Notes: generated by a model not told the origin, from the sequence alone. Positions 1 through 6,740 are shown, numbered from the stretch's first letter. The stretch: 8,793 nt of DNA from Acidimicrobiaceae bacterium (GCA_002727235.1 PBWL01000025.1:24814-33606), one strand, 5' to 3'. A program made the numbers and translations.

Positions 1-795
1 ATCTCGACCTACCTCGAAGCGGTGACCGGAGCCCGCGATGCAGTGCGATCAGGCAAACTTCGCAAAGCGGTTATCGCCCGGCCAGTGATGGTGACCGCCG
101 ACCACGCAATGAGCATTCATGCCGTGCTCCGACGCCTCGATGCCACCTTTGGCTCTACCTACCGCTTTTCAATACAAGGCTTCGTGGGGGCATCACCCGA
201 ACTGCTCGTCAGCGTCAACGGTGCCACCGTCCGTTCGCACCCTCTCGCCGGCACGACTCGAACAACAGGAAACGACGACGTTGACGCCCAACTTGCTGCT
301 GAGCTACTGGCCAGCGAAAAGAACCAAATTGAGCACCAAGCAGCAATCGAGATGGTGAGAGACTCGCTATTGCCTTTCTGCAGCTACCTCGACTGGACAC
401 CAGAGCCATCGATCATCAAGGTGGCCAATGTGCAACACCTGGGTTCACTCGCAGAGGGTCATCTCAGCGAGCCACAACCGACCGTCATCGAGCTGCTCAG
501 AGAACTCCAACCAACTCCTGCGGTCGGTGGCCACCCCCGGGCCTCGGCGATTGATCTCATCATGAATTCTGAGGGGTTCACCCGAGGCCGATACGGCGGA
601 GCGGTCGGATGGGTAGATGCTGCAGGCGACGGCGAATGGGCAGTTTCACTGCGCTGCGCCGAGTTTTCTGACGATCGCCACCACGCTCGGATCGTCGCCG
701 GTGGCGGAATTGTCGCAGACAGCGACCCTGAAGCGGAGCTTGCTGAAACACAGGCGAAGTTGCAAGCGATGCTGGGAGCGATCATCCGGCCCTAG
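1..795 (+). CDS. menF: Isochorismate synthase MenF/EntC family (5' end outside window)
   Basis: This is the C-terminal 264 residues of a chorismate-utilising enzyme that converts chorismate to isochorismate, the first committed step of the classical menaquinone route, in the cytoplasm. The frame is open from base 1, so the gene begins upstream; family members are about 390-430 aa, so roughly the first third is missing. Counting from the first codon in the window, I see KLRKAVIAR (19-27, with the lysine expected to be the general base), GASPELL (63-69), PLAGTTRTTG (81-90), the EKNQIEH block (106-112) with a probable Mg-binding glutamate, HLGSLAEG (146-153), QPTPAVGGHPR (170-180), RGRYGGAVGW (195-204), SLRCAE (216-221) and AGGGIVADSDP (233-243). 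Anthranilate, aminodeoxychorismate and salicylate synthases share this fold. Isochorismate synthase is favoured by the adjoining menD, menH, menE and menA. It converges on menD with 18 bp between the stop codons. Confidence 0.9.
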   Translation: MSTYLEAVTGARDAVRSGKLRKAVIARPVMVTADHAMSIHAVLRRLDATFGSTYRFSIQGFVGASPELLVSVNGATVRSHPLAGTTRTTGNDDVDAQLAAELLASEKNQIEHQAAIEMVRDSLLPFCSYLDWTPEPSIIKVANVQHLGSLAEGHLSEPQPTVIELLRELQPTPAVGGHPRASAIDLIMNSEGFTRGRYGGAVGWVDAAGDGEWAVSLRCAEFSDDRHHARIVAGGGIVADSDPEAELAETQAKLQAMLGAIIRP

Positions 796-813
796 CCGCG
801 GGCAACCATCGCC

Positions 814-2451
814 TCAACCAATCGCTTTGCGAACCTCATCGACGAGGAGTTCATGCACCGCAACATTTCGGCGACGATTGCTGGGAACCCGAATCACACG
901 TGGGCCCGGCACAGCGAGTTCTCTGATGAGTTCGTCACGATCTTGTACCGACACCGCTTCAACACCGTGGGCGGTAGCAACGGCGCGGAGATCTGTGCCA
1001 TGCGGGGTCCCAAACAGGCGTTCAAACTCGGCACTCGGCAACTCTGATGCTTGAGGAAGAAAAGAAAAGATTCCGCCCCCGTCGTTATCGATCACGATGA
1101 TTCGAAGGTCAACATCGTGGGCCCCAATCCCCCACAGCGCGTTGCTGTCATGCACAAACGCAAGGTCACCAATGACCGCGATGACCGGCACACCGGTGAG
1201 AGCAAGGCCGAGTGATGTCGACATGACGCCATCAATACCGTTGGCCCCACGATTCGAATGCGCAGCCGCCCGACGCCCTCCAAACCATTCGAGATCTCGC
1301 ACCGGCATCGACGAAGAGACCACCACCCGGGCATTACTCGGCGCGGCATCAGCAACAACTCGAGCAACGGTGGGCTCTGACAGCTCGGGCGCAAGGAGTA
1401 ACTCGCTGAGGGTCTGTTCTGCGATCGCATCCACATCGAGCCATGACGTTCTCCACGATTCAGCCCAGCGCGAGCCCGTCGCCCCTAAGAACCCTTGAGC
1501 GATCGCAGCGTCAACGTCATCGGCTGAACAGTGAACCACCACGTTGTGGTCGGGGTCGATCACGCCTGGGCCCCCAACTTGGATCACCGGAGCGCCCGAG
1601 TTTTTCACCCACATCGACAGCACCTTGGATGCGGGCGGTCGGCCGAATCGAAGCACCGCTTGCGGGATATGGCTGTTTGCAAATCCCTCGTGACGAAGGA
1701 GGACATCAAAATTTGCGACCGAGCGGGCGTCAGAACGCACACCGGAGAGCGGATCAGCAAGAATTGGCCAACTCAATGCCTCAGCAATGCGAGACATCGT
1801 GTGCGCATCAACCCCTGATGCACCGCCAGCGACGATGATGCCACGCTCCACCTGGACCGACTCGGGAAGCGCAACCAGCGCGGGTCGCTCCTCTTCAGTC
1901 GACAACTCAGCCAAGGGCGCCGGGAGTTCATCAACCTCTCCAAGGAGCGGCTCACGGAACGGGAGATTGAGATGCACCGGGCCGCTTCCGGCAGCTACAT
2001 ACATCTCGCGAGCGAATGTTCTCCACGTCGATGGCTCGGAGTCATCGGGCACGGAAGCATCGATCGACATCTTTGCGGCAGATCCATAGATATTGATCTG
2101 GTCGATCGTCTGCGGGGAGCCGACTCCACGAAGCTCGGGCGGCCGGTCGGCAGTACACACGAGCATCGGCACTCCGGAGAGGCCCGCCTCGACAACCGCT
2201 GGCAAAAAGTTCGCGGCAGCAGTTCCGCTCGTGCAGATGAGGGCGGCGGGACGTCCGCGCAACCCGAGTCCGAGTGCCACGAACGCCGCAACACGCTCAT
2301 CAAGAATCACGTGAGTGCGAATCCTCTCTTCCCGAGAAGCCGCAATCGTCAACGGGGTGCTGCGGGACCCCGGAGCGATGACAACGTCGGTGAGGCCGAG
2401 CGAAACCCACTCGTCAAATAGCGTCGTAGAAAAAGTTGCCGATGCCGACAC
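814..2451 (-). CDS. menD: 2-succinyl-5-enolpyruvyl-6-hydroxy-3-cyclohexene-1-carboxylate (SEPHCHC) synthase MenD
   Basis: This thiamine-diphosphate (ThDP) enzyme condenses isochorismate with a succinyl-semialdehyde unit derived from 2-oxoglutarate, making SEPHCHC with loss of CO2. It is 545 aa and full length for the family. The N-terminal pyrimidine-binding domain carries APGSRSTPLT (26-35), the ThDP-activating glutamate in LDER (E52), TSGTAAAN (74-81) and DRPPELR (102-108). The C-terminal pyrophosphate-binding domain carries NRGANGIDGVMST (400-412), the metal/ThDP motif GDLAFVHDSNAL (428-439) and IDNDGGGIFSF (454-464). The predicted start is GTG at 2451; the frame aligns with known MenD N-termini (MSxSA), and the codon lies 7 nt after a TATCGT hexamer, which suggests a leaderless transcript rather than a Shine-Dalgarno site. 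It is divergent from the FrnE-like gene and convergent with menF. Identification is secure; the leaderless mode is inferred. Confidence 0.96.
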   Translation of the reverse strand: MSASATFSTTLFDEWVSLGLTDVVIAPGSRSTPLTIAASREERIRTHVILDERVAAFVALGLGLRGRPAALICTSGTAAANFLPAVVEAGLSGVPMLVCTADRPPELRGVGSPQTIDQINIYGSAAKMSIDASVPDDSEPSTWRTFAREMYVAAGSGPVHLNLPFREPLLGEVDELPAPLAELSTEEERPALVALPESVQVERGIIVAGGASGVDAHTMSRIAEALSWPILADPLSGVRSDARSVANFDVLLRHEGFANSHIPQAVLRFGRPPASKVLSMWVKNSGAPVIQVGGPGVIDPDHNVVVHCSADDVDAAIAQGFLGATGSRWAESWRTSWLDVDAIAEQTLSELLLAPELSEPTVARVVADAAPSNARVVVSSSMPVRDLEWFGGRRAAAHSNRGANGIDGVMSTSLGLALTGVPVIAVIGDLAFVHDSNALWGIGAHDVDLRIIVIDNDGGGIFSFLPQASELPSAEFERLFGTPHGTDLRAVATAHGVEAVSVQDRDELIRELAVPGPRVIRVPSNRRRNVAVHELLVDEVRKAIG

Positions 2452-2458
2452 AGCCCCG

Positions 2459-2464
2459 ACGATA
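2459..2464 (-). promoter_or_regulatory. Putative -10 element of menD (leaderless)
   Basis: On the minus strand this reads TATCGT, matching the actinobacterial TANNNT -10 pattern, and it ends 7 nt before the menD GTG at 2451. A start site 7 nt downstream of a -10 hexamer would put the 5' end of the RNA at the start codon. No good -35 hexamer is visible; the -35 region would overlap the opposite promoter. Only the hexamer and spacing are seen; promoter activity is inferred. Confidence 0.5.
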
Positions 2465-2484
2465 CGGCCTTATCGCTGACGACG

Positions 2485-2490
2485 TATCGT
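2485..2490 (+). promoter_or_regulatory. Putative -10 element of the frnE-like/menH operon (leaderless)
   Basis: TATCGT fits TANNNT and ends 6 nt before the ATG at 2497. There is no purine-rich Shine-Dalgarno sequence upstream of that ATG, which supports a leaderless start. The hexamer is identical to the one facing menD on the other strand. No convincing -35 is seen, and the -35 position falls on the opposite arm of the inverted repeat. Confidence 0.5.
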
Positions 2491-2496
2491 CGTGTT

Positions 2497-3171
2497 ATGA
2501 CGATTTCCGACACGCCCACCATCAACATCGATATTTGGTCTGATGTCGTATGCCCTTGGTGCTACATCGGAAAGAGAAAATTTGAGTCTGCTGTCGCAAA
2601 TCTCGGAGATGAGATCCACGTCAACGTCACCTATAGGGCATATCAACTCGATCCGACTGCGTCGCCTGGAAAAACCGAACCGGTGCGGGGCGTATACGAA
2701 CGAAAATTTGGTGGACCTGAGCAAGCCGACCGCATTCTCACTCACGTGACGTCAGTCGCTGCCGAAGCCGGACTCGACTTCCAGATGGACAACGCACAGC
2801 GAGCAAACACCCTCCTTGCACACCGATTGATTTGGCGGGCCGGTCAACCCGACTCACCAGTCGCTCAAGCAGAGGTGAAAGAACTACTTCTTGCGTCGTA
2901 CTTCACCAACGGAAACAACATTGGTGACCCCGATGAGCTCGCTGACCTCATGCAACAGCTCGGCGCAGATCGAGCCGACACCCTCGCATTTCTCGAGACG
3001 CACGAGGGTGAACAGGAAGTGCGACATGAGTTACTCGGAGCCTCCGAACTCGGCATCACGGCCGTCCCGACATATGTCGTCGAGGGGCAGTGGTCGATTC
3101 CTGGCGCCCAAGAGTCTGAGACATTTGAGCGCGTACTGAGACGGCTCGCTGATCGGATGAACGAGGCCTAG
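2497..3171 (+). CDS. DsbA-family (FrnE-like) thiol-disulfide oxidoreductase, cytoplasmic
   Basis: This 224-aa protein has the thioredoxin-fold/DsbA layout of the FrnE subfamily. A first beta strand leads into DVVCPWCYIGKRKFE, with the redox motif CPWC at residues 19-22. A long helical insertion follows (about 70-170, including NTLLAHRLIW, typical of FrnE and 2-hydroxychromene-2-carboxylate isomerase relatives). The C-terminal part has GITAVPTYVVEGQWSIPGAQ, with the cis-proline at P191. No signal peptide or membrane segment is visible, so it should act in the cytoplasm. Both cysteines are present, which favours a redox role (oxidase, isomerase or reductase) over isomerase-only relatives that have lost them. 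The partner is unknown. It probably shares an mRNA with menH, which starts 9 bp after its stop, but a direct role in menaquinone synthesis cannot be read from the sequence. The ATG at 2497 lies 6 nt after a -10-like hexamer. Confidence 0.9.
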   Translation: MTISDTPTINIDIWSDVVCPWCYIGKRKFESAVANLGDEIHVNVTYRAYQLDPTASPGKTEPVRGVYERKFGGPEQADRILTHVTSVAAEAGLDFQMDNAQRANTLLAHRLIWRAGQPDSPVAQAEVKELLLASYFTNGNNIGDPDELADLMQQLGADRADTLAFLETHEGEQEVRHELLGASELGITAVPTYVVEGQWSIPGAQESETFERVLRRLADRMNEA

Positions 3172-3180
3172 AACATCACC

Positions 3181-3924
3181 ATGCAGTTCAACCTTCTCCA
3201 TGGGTTCACTCAAACCTCCGAAAGTTGGGCTCAACCCATCGCTGCACTGAAAGAGAGCCTTCCCGCAGCAACCTTTTGGGCTCCCGACATGCCTGGTCAC
3301 GGTAACGGCATGACCCTCCCCTACCCCCTCACCGAGGGCGCCACCGCGATCGCAGAACTGGCCTCACCCGGAATCTGGATCGGGTACTCAATGGGCGGTC
3401 GCTACCTGCTCCATATCGCCACCCAGCATCCCGAGGTCGTCACTGCACTTGTGCTCGTCAGCACAACAGCTGGGCTCGACACAAGCGAGGAACGTGAAGA
3501 ACGACGAAACGCCGATCACCTTCTGGCTGACAGCATCGAGCGCGACGGGATTTCTTCATTTCTACAACGATGGATGGCCCTTCCGCTGTTCTCACGTCTT
3601 CGACCAAGCGCGACTGACCTCGCAGCGAGACACCGCAATAGCAGCACCGGCCTCGCTGAATCTCTACGCCACGCAGGCACCGGATGCCAACAGCCGCTCT
3701 GGGACAAACTCGCCTCAGTCGATGTTCCCACCCTCGTCGTGACCGGCAGTGAAGACGAAAAATTCTGCGCGCTCGGTACACGTCTTACACAAACAATGCC
3801 CCAAGCCAAACATGTCACTATGAGCGAAGCGGGCCACGCTGCCCACCTTGAAAACAGCAAAGAATTCGCTGATCACGTGGTCGATTGGGCGAACAGCGTG
3901 AGCACACGCTCACCGTCTACATAA
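3181..3924 (+). CDS. menH: Alpha/beta hydrolase MenH-type, 2-succinyl-6-hydroxy-2,4-cyclohexadiene-1-carboxylate (SHCHC) synthase
   Basis: This enzyme is predicted to eliminate pyruvate from SEPHCHC, the product of MenD, giving SHCHC. The protein is 247 aa, the usual MenH size. It begins close to the first core strand with LLHGFTQTSESW (5-16, oxyanion region), followed by APDMPGHG (34-41), the nucleophile elbow GYSMGGR with S70, a lid with EEREERRNAD and LQRWMALPLFSRL resembling the same segment of E. coli MenH, the acid in GSEDEKF (D192), and the base in EAGHAAHLEN (H219). The Ser-Asp-His triad is therefore complete. MenH assignments by homology are often unreliable because the fold is shared by many esterases, but the lid, the GYSMGGR elbow and the neighbouring menD, menA and menE make this one convincing. 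It starts 9 bp after the FrnE-like gene, and its 3' end overlaps the menA 3' end on the other strand by 8 bp. Confidence 0.88.
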   Translation: MQFNLLHGFTQTSESWAQPIAALKESLPAATFWAPDMPGHGNGMTLPYPLTEGATAIAELASPGIWIGYSMGGRYLLHIATQHPEVVTALVLVSTTAGLDTSEEREERRNADHLLADSIERDGISSFLQRWMALPLFSRLRPSATDLAARHRNSSTGLAESLRHAGTGCQQPLWDKLASVDVPTLVVTGSEDEKFCALGTRLTQTMPQAKHVTMSEAGHAAHLENSKEFADHVVDWANSVSTRSPST

Positions 3925-4798
3925 TGACGAGACCGACGCTCAACAACACGCCAAATAACAACTGCAATTTCCCTGTCGAGCCCAGCACCGGGATGAGTTC
4001 TGCACCGACTACTCCACTGTGAATCGTTCTCACCACCGATAGCGCCGGCACCGCAGGGACCAGAGCGATAAGAGCCCCGAGGTCAGCGATTGCAACCGAA
4101 CTCGCTAACGCCGCAACAACAAGCGTGGTGAACATGACTCGCGTGCGAGCGTCGCCAAGCCGAACCGCCAGTGTTCGCTTGTTGACATCTCGATCAGTCG
4201 GCAAGTCACGCAAATTATTTACGACCAGCAACGCGCAGGCGAGCGCACCAACCCCAGCACCTGCTACCCACGACCTCCACAGGAATTGCTCGACTGCAGC
4301 GAACGTCGTACCCACCGTTGCAACCAAACCGAAGAACACAAACACAAACACCTCACCAAGACCGAGGTAGCCGTATGGCTTCGGACCACCCGTATACCCC
4401 CAGGCCGCAAGTACAGCAGCGACTCCAACCGCAATAAGCCACCACGACGTCATTACCGCCAGAGCACAACCAGCCACCGAGGCCAGCAGAAGGCTCGTGA
4501 GCGCAGCCGCTCGCACTTTTTGAGGCGTTGCAGAACCAGATGCAACAAGCCGAAGCGGGCCAACCCGCACATCATCAGTGCCACGAACCCCATCTGAATA
4601 ATCGTTCGCGTAGTTCACCCCCACCTGCAACAACAAGCTGACCACCAGGGCAAGAACGACGCCAGCCCACGACACCGATGACCACCCCGAGTCGTCGACC
4701 GCAACCGCAGCACCTACCGCGACTGGCACCACAGCTGCAGGCAACGTCCGCGGACGAGCACCCGCAATCCAAATGCGTAGTGATGGCGCTCTGCTCAT
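3917..4798 (-). CDS. menA: 1,4-dihydroxy-2-naphthoate polyprenyltransferase MenA
   Basis: This integral membrane UbiA-family prenyltransferase attaches the polyprenyl tail to 1,4-dihydroxy-2-naphthoate with loss of CO2, forming demethylmenaquinone. From the chosen start it has 293 aa and about eight or nine hydrophobic segments. The N-terminus IAGARPRTLPAAVVPV (11-26) is typical of MenA. The first metal/diphosphate motif is NYANDYSDG (62-70), followed by GPLRLVASG (80-88). Further on are YTGGPKPYGYLGLGE (135-149) and the second Asp motif NNLRDLPTDRDVNKRTL (194-210, D198 and D202). The frame is open with a GTG at 4834 and an ATG at 4819, but I choose the ATG at 4798 because the family N-terminus begins there and because longer forms would overlap divergent menE. 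Upstream there is only a weak GAAG. The stop lies inside the menH 3' end, a tail-to-tail overlap. Confidence 0.94.
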   Translation of the reverse strand: MSRAPSLRIWIAGARPRTLPAAVVPVAVGAAVAVDDSGWSSVSWAGVVLALVVSLLLQVGVNYANDYSDGVRGTDDVRVGPLRLVASGSATPQKVRAAALTSLLLASVAGCALAVMTSWWLIAVGVAAVLAAWGYTGGPKPYGYLGLGEVFVFVFFGLVATVGTTFAAVEQFLWRSWVAGAGVGALACALLVVNNLRDLPTDRDVNKRTLAVRLGDARTRVMFTTLVVAALASSVAIADLGALIALVPAVPALSVVRTIHSGVVGAELIPVLGSTGKLQLLFGVLLSVGLVIM

Positions 4799-4813
4799 AC
4801 TTCGGCAATGATG
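4796..4813. promoter_or_regulatory. Possible overlapping divergent promoters of menA and menE (weak)
   Basis: The menA and menE starts are only about 9 bp apart if the ATGs at 4798 and 4808 are used, so each promoter must lie inside the other gene's start region. On the plus strand CATACT (4796-4801) sits 6 nt before the ATG at 4808. On the minus strand CATCAT (4813-4808) sits 9 nt before the menA ATG. Each matches four of six TATAAT positions, but neither begins with T and no clear -35 is seen. This is a positional suggestion only. Confidence 0.22.
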
Positions 4814-5950
4814 GTGCATGAACCCCGGGTTCACAACTTGACCCCCGCTCGAGACATGCCCAAACTCACTGCCCTCAACCTTCCTGGATCACCAGATTTC
4901 GTTCACGCTCTGCAATCGGTGTGGGAACGAGGCGATGCAGTGTTTCCTCTCGATCGCCGGCTGCCCATGGCCGCACAACGCTCAATGCTGCAGGGCTTCG
5001 GCGTCGCAACGGTTATCTCAGAAGACGGTGAAGCGGCTCTCAGCGACGGGGAACCGATCGAGCCTGGGGATGCCCTCGTCATTGCAACGAGCGGCTCTTC
5101 AGGGCCACCAAAAGCAGCGGTGCTCACCCACGCAGCGGTGGAAGCGTCAGCCCGAGCAACATCAGAGCGTCTGCAAGTAACCGATGATGATCATTGGCTT
5201 GCCTGCCTTCCGCTTGCGCACGTCGGCGGTCTCTCTGTCATCACCAGATCTCTCATCACCGGAACCACCCTCACCGTCATTGATGGGTTTGATGCAGACG
5301 TTGTCAGCGCGTCAGAGGCGACCCTTGTTTCACTGGTGACCACTGCTCTCCAACGAATTGATCCATCACCGTTTCGGGCAATCGTGCTCGGGGGCGCACG
5401 TCCGCCAGTCGATCGACCACCTCATTGCATTGCAACCTATGGACTCACCGAAACCGGAAGTGGGGTCGTGTATAACGGCAAGCCTCTCAACAGCGTCGAG
5501 ATCGAGATTCGAGACGACGAGGTGCATTTACGAGGGCCGATGCTTCTGCGCTGTTACCGAGACGGCACCTCACCTCTCACCAGCGATGGGTGGCTACCTA
5601 CCGGTGATCTCGGATTCCTTCGCGATGACGGGAGTCTCCATGTCGAAGGCAGGCGGGGCGATGTCATCAACACCGGTGGCGAAAAGGTGTGGCCAGACGA
5701 TGTCGAACGCCAACTAATTCAGCATCCAGACATTCACGACGTCGCCGTTACCGGGCTCCCCGACAACGAATGGGGGCAAATCGTTGCTGCGTTCGTCGTC
5801 AGCGCACGCCCCAACTTGTCACTTGACGAGATTCGTGCGCACTGTCGAGCGCAACTGCCGGGCTACGCGCTCCCCAAACAACTCGAACTCGTCAAGGCCA
5901 TTCCCCGCACCGCCCTTGGAAAGGTTCGACGCAGCGAACTCACCGTGTGA
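4808..5950 (+). CDS. menE: o-Succinylbenzoate--CoA ligase MenE (acyl-CoA synthetase, ANL superfamily)
   Basis: This adenylating enzyme activates o-succinylbenzoate with ATP and CoA, giving the substrate of naphthoate synthase MenB. It is 380 aa, short beside E. coli MenE (about 450) but normal for actinobacterial forms. Motifs in order are the P-loop TSGSSGPPK (94-102), LPLAHVGGLSVITRSL (134-149, characteristic of MenE), the aromatic/adenylate motif TYGLTETGSG (210-219), GWLPTGDLG (261-269), the hinge region GRRGDVINTGGEKVWPDDVE (281-300), and the C-terminal catalytic lysine in TALGKVRRSEL (K372). The start is uncertain: ATG at 4808 (followed by another at 4811) gives the longest form, whereas the ATG at 4856 gives MPKLTALNLPG, closer to where the conserved region begins and leaving about 57 bp for divergent promoters. 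It is divergent from menA and converges on the SDR gene with 6 bp between stops. Confidence 0.93.
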   Translation: MMVHEPRVHNLTPARDMPKLTALNLPGSPDFVHALQSVWERGDAVFPLDRRLPMAAQRSMLQGFGVATVISEDGEAALSDGEPIEPGDALVIATSGSSGPPKAAVLTHAAVEASARATSERLQVTDDDHWLACLPLAHVGGLSVITRSLITGTTLTVIDGFDADVVSASEATLVSLVTTALQRIDPSPFRAIVLGGARPPVDRPPHCIATYGLTETGSGVVYNGKPLNSVEIEIRDDEVHLRGPMLLRCYRDGTSPLTSDGWLPTGDLGFLRDDGSLHVEGRRGDVINTGGEKVWPDDVERQLIQHPDIHDVAVTGLPDNEWGQIVAAFVVSARPNLSLDEIRAHCRAQLPGYALPKQLELVKAIPRTALGKVRRSELTV

Positions 5951-5956
5951 GCGACG

Positions 5957-6706
5957 TCACCCCGCGGCGTCTTTGACACCCGCCCCACCGTCGATGACGT
6001 AGGTTTCGCCGGTGATCCATGAGGCAAGGTCAGATGCAAGGAATGTTGCGAGATTCGCGATGTCTTGGGGCTCACCGAGGCGTTTCACCGGAAGTTCCTT
6101 CGCCAACTTGTCGCCGAAATTGTCAACAAGCACCTGAGCAAAATCTGTGACGACAAGCCCCGGAGCGATACCGAGCACTCGGGTCGGGCCAATTTCACCG
6201 GCGAGCTGTTTTGTCAGATGTATGAGTGCCGCTTTCGTAAGGTTGTAGACGCCGAGGTGGGGCCCTGACCGGAGCCCACCGACCGAGGCCATATTGATGA
6301 TGACTCCGGGCTTCTCTGCGAATGCGGCGCGATGGGCGGCCGCTGACCAGAACATTGGTCCTCGAAGGTTGACCTCAAAGGTCTTGTCCCAACGGCCCTG
6401 ATCAACTTCAAGCACCGGGCCGTAATACGGGTTCGTTCCAGCATTATTCACAAGGATGTCAAGCGAACCGAAACGCTCGATTGTCGCCGCCACCGTTTTC
6501 TCACCGGAGTCAGCATCACCGACATGCGAGGCGATGACATCTACATCACCTTCCATCTCAGCCTTTACCGCTTCAAGTTGATCGAGCTTCCGGGACGTCA
6601 ACATGACCTTGGCGCCAGAGGCAGCCATTGTTTCTGCAATCGCCTGACCAATTCCTCGTGATGCGCCGGTGACGAGCGCAACTTTTCCTTCAAGAGATAC
6701 GTCCAT
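5957..6706 (-). CDS. Short-chain dehydrogenase/reductase, classical FabG-like, substrate unknown
   Basis: This is a 249-aa classical SDR and a complete NAD(P)(H)-dependent oxidoreductase. From the ATG at 6706 it has the cofactor motif TGASRGIG (13-20), the structural motif NNAG (87-90), N113, and the catalytic S141, Y154 and K158 in the YNLTK context. The SDR C-terminal pattern APGLVVTDFA (181-190) and ITGETYVIDGG (231-241) is also present. The arginine after TGAS and in TSRK (36-39) fits an NADP preference, but this is weak evidence. The substrate cannot be deduced; FabG annotation would be over-precise without an acyl-carrier or fatty-acid neighbour. An upstream in-frame ATG at 6721 exists, but 6706 is preferred because the family N-terminus (DVSLEGKVALVTG) begins there and TACATT lies exactly 6 nt before it. 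It lies 34 bp downstream of the CNNM gene on the same strand, so readthrough is possible. Confidence 0.9.
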   Translation of the reverse strand: MDVSLEGKVALVTGASRGIGQAIAETMAASGAKVMLTSRKLDQLEAVKAEMEGDVDVIASHVGDADSGEKTVAATIERFGSLDILVNNAGTNPYYGPVLEVDQGRWDKTFEVNLRGPMFWSAAAHRAAFAEKPGVIINMASVGGLRSGPHLGVYNLTKAALIHLTKQLAGEIGPTRVLGIAPGLVVTDFAQVLVDNFGDKLAKELPVKRLGEPQDIANLATFLASDLASWITGETYVIDGGAGVKDAAG

Positions 6707-6712
6707 ACGACG

Positions 6713-6718
6713 AATGTA
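6713..6718 (-). promoter_or_regulatory. Putative -10 element of the SDR gene (leaderless)
   Basis: On the minus strand this reads TACATT, which fits TANNNT, followed by a 6-nt spacer CGTCGT and the ATG at 6706. No Shine-Dalgarno sequence is visible. The arrangement matches that seen before menD and the FrnE-like gene. No good -35 hexamer is present. If it is real, the longer ATG start at 6721 would lie upstream of the transcription start and be excluded. Confidence 0.42.
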
Positions 6719-6740
6719 CATGAAGGGCTACAAACGACAG

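Larger units (their letters stand above)
2457..2492. repeat. Perfect 10-bp inverted repeat in the menD/frnE-like divergent promoter region
   Basis: The arms CGACGATACG (2457-2466) and CGTATCGTCG (2483-2492) are exact reverse complements separated by 16 bp, so equivalent points are 26 bp apart. They occupy most of the 45-bp gap between the two divergent start codons. Each arm contains TATCGT read outward toward one gene. The symmetry could arise simply because two like promoters face opposite ways, or it could be a binding site for a dimeric regulator; the sequence alone does not decide. Confidence 0.7.

Noticed and set aside
1..795. Anthranilate synthase (TrpE), aminodeoxychorismate synthase (PabB) or salicylate synthase instead of MenF
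   Set aside because: The fold is shared, but the gene is beside menD, menH, menA and menE and no trp, pab or siderophore gene is visible. The missing N-terminal part prevents a fully independent check.
787..798. Small hairpin CGGC-CCTA-GCCG at the end of menF as a terminator
   Set aside because: The stem is only 4 bp with no following T-run in either direction, which is too weak to call in a GC-rich sequence.
1092..2421. Several 95-150 codon open frames on both strands within menD
   Set aside because: They are shadows of menD: the minus-strand MenD frame carries every family motif, and the others are low-complexity or Arg/Ser-rich.
3449..3860. Open frames of about 100-115 codons overlapping menH on both strands
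   Set aside because: The menH frame has a complete catalytic triad and lid; the overlapping frames have no recognisable domain and no start signal.
5953..5974. Possible terminator after menE: 6-bp stem (5953-5958 with 5966-5971, one G-T pair) followed by TTT
   Set aside because: The stem is short and imperfect, the T-run is only three bases, and it lies within the SDR coding end. Chance occurrence is likely.
5957..6706. Assigning the SDR as FabG or as a menaquinone-pathway enzyme
   Set aside because: No known Men step needs an SDR, and no fatty-acid synthesis gene adjoins it. Only the family assignment is supported.
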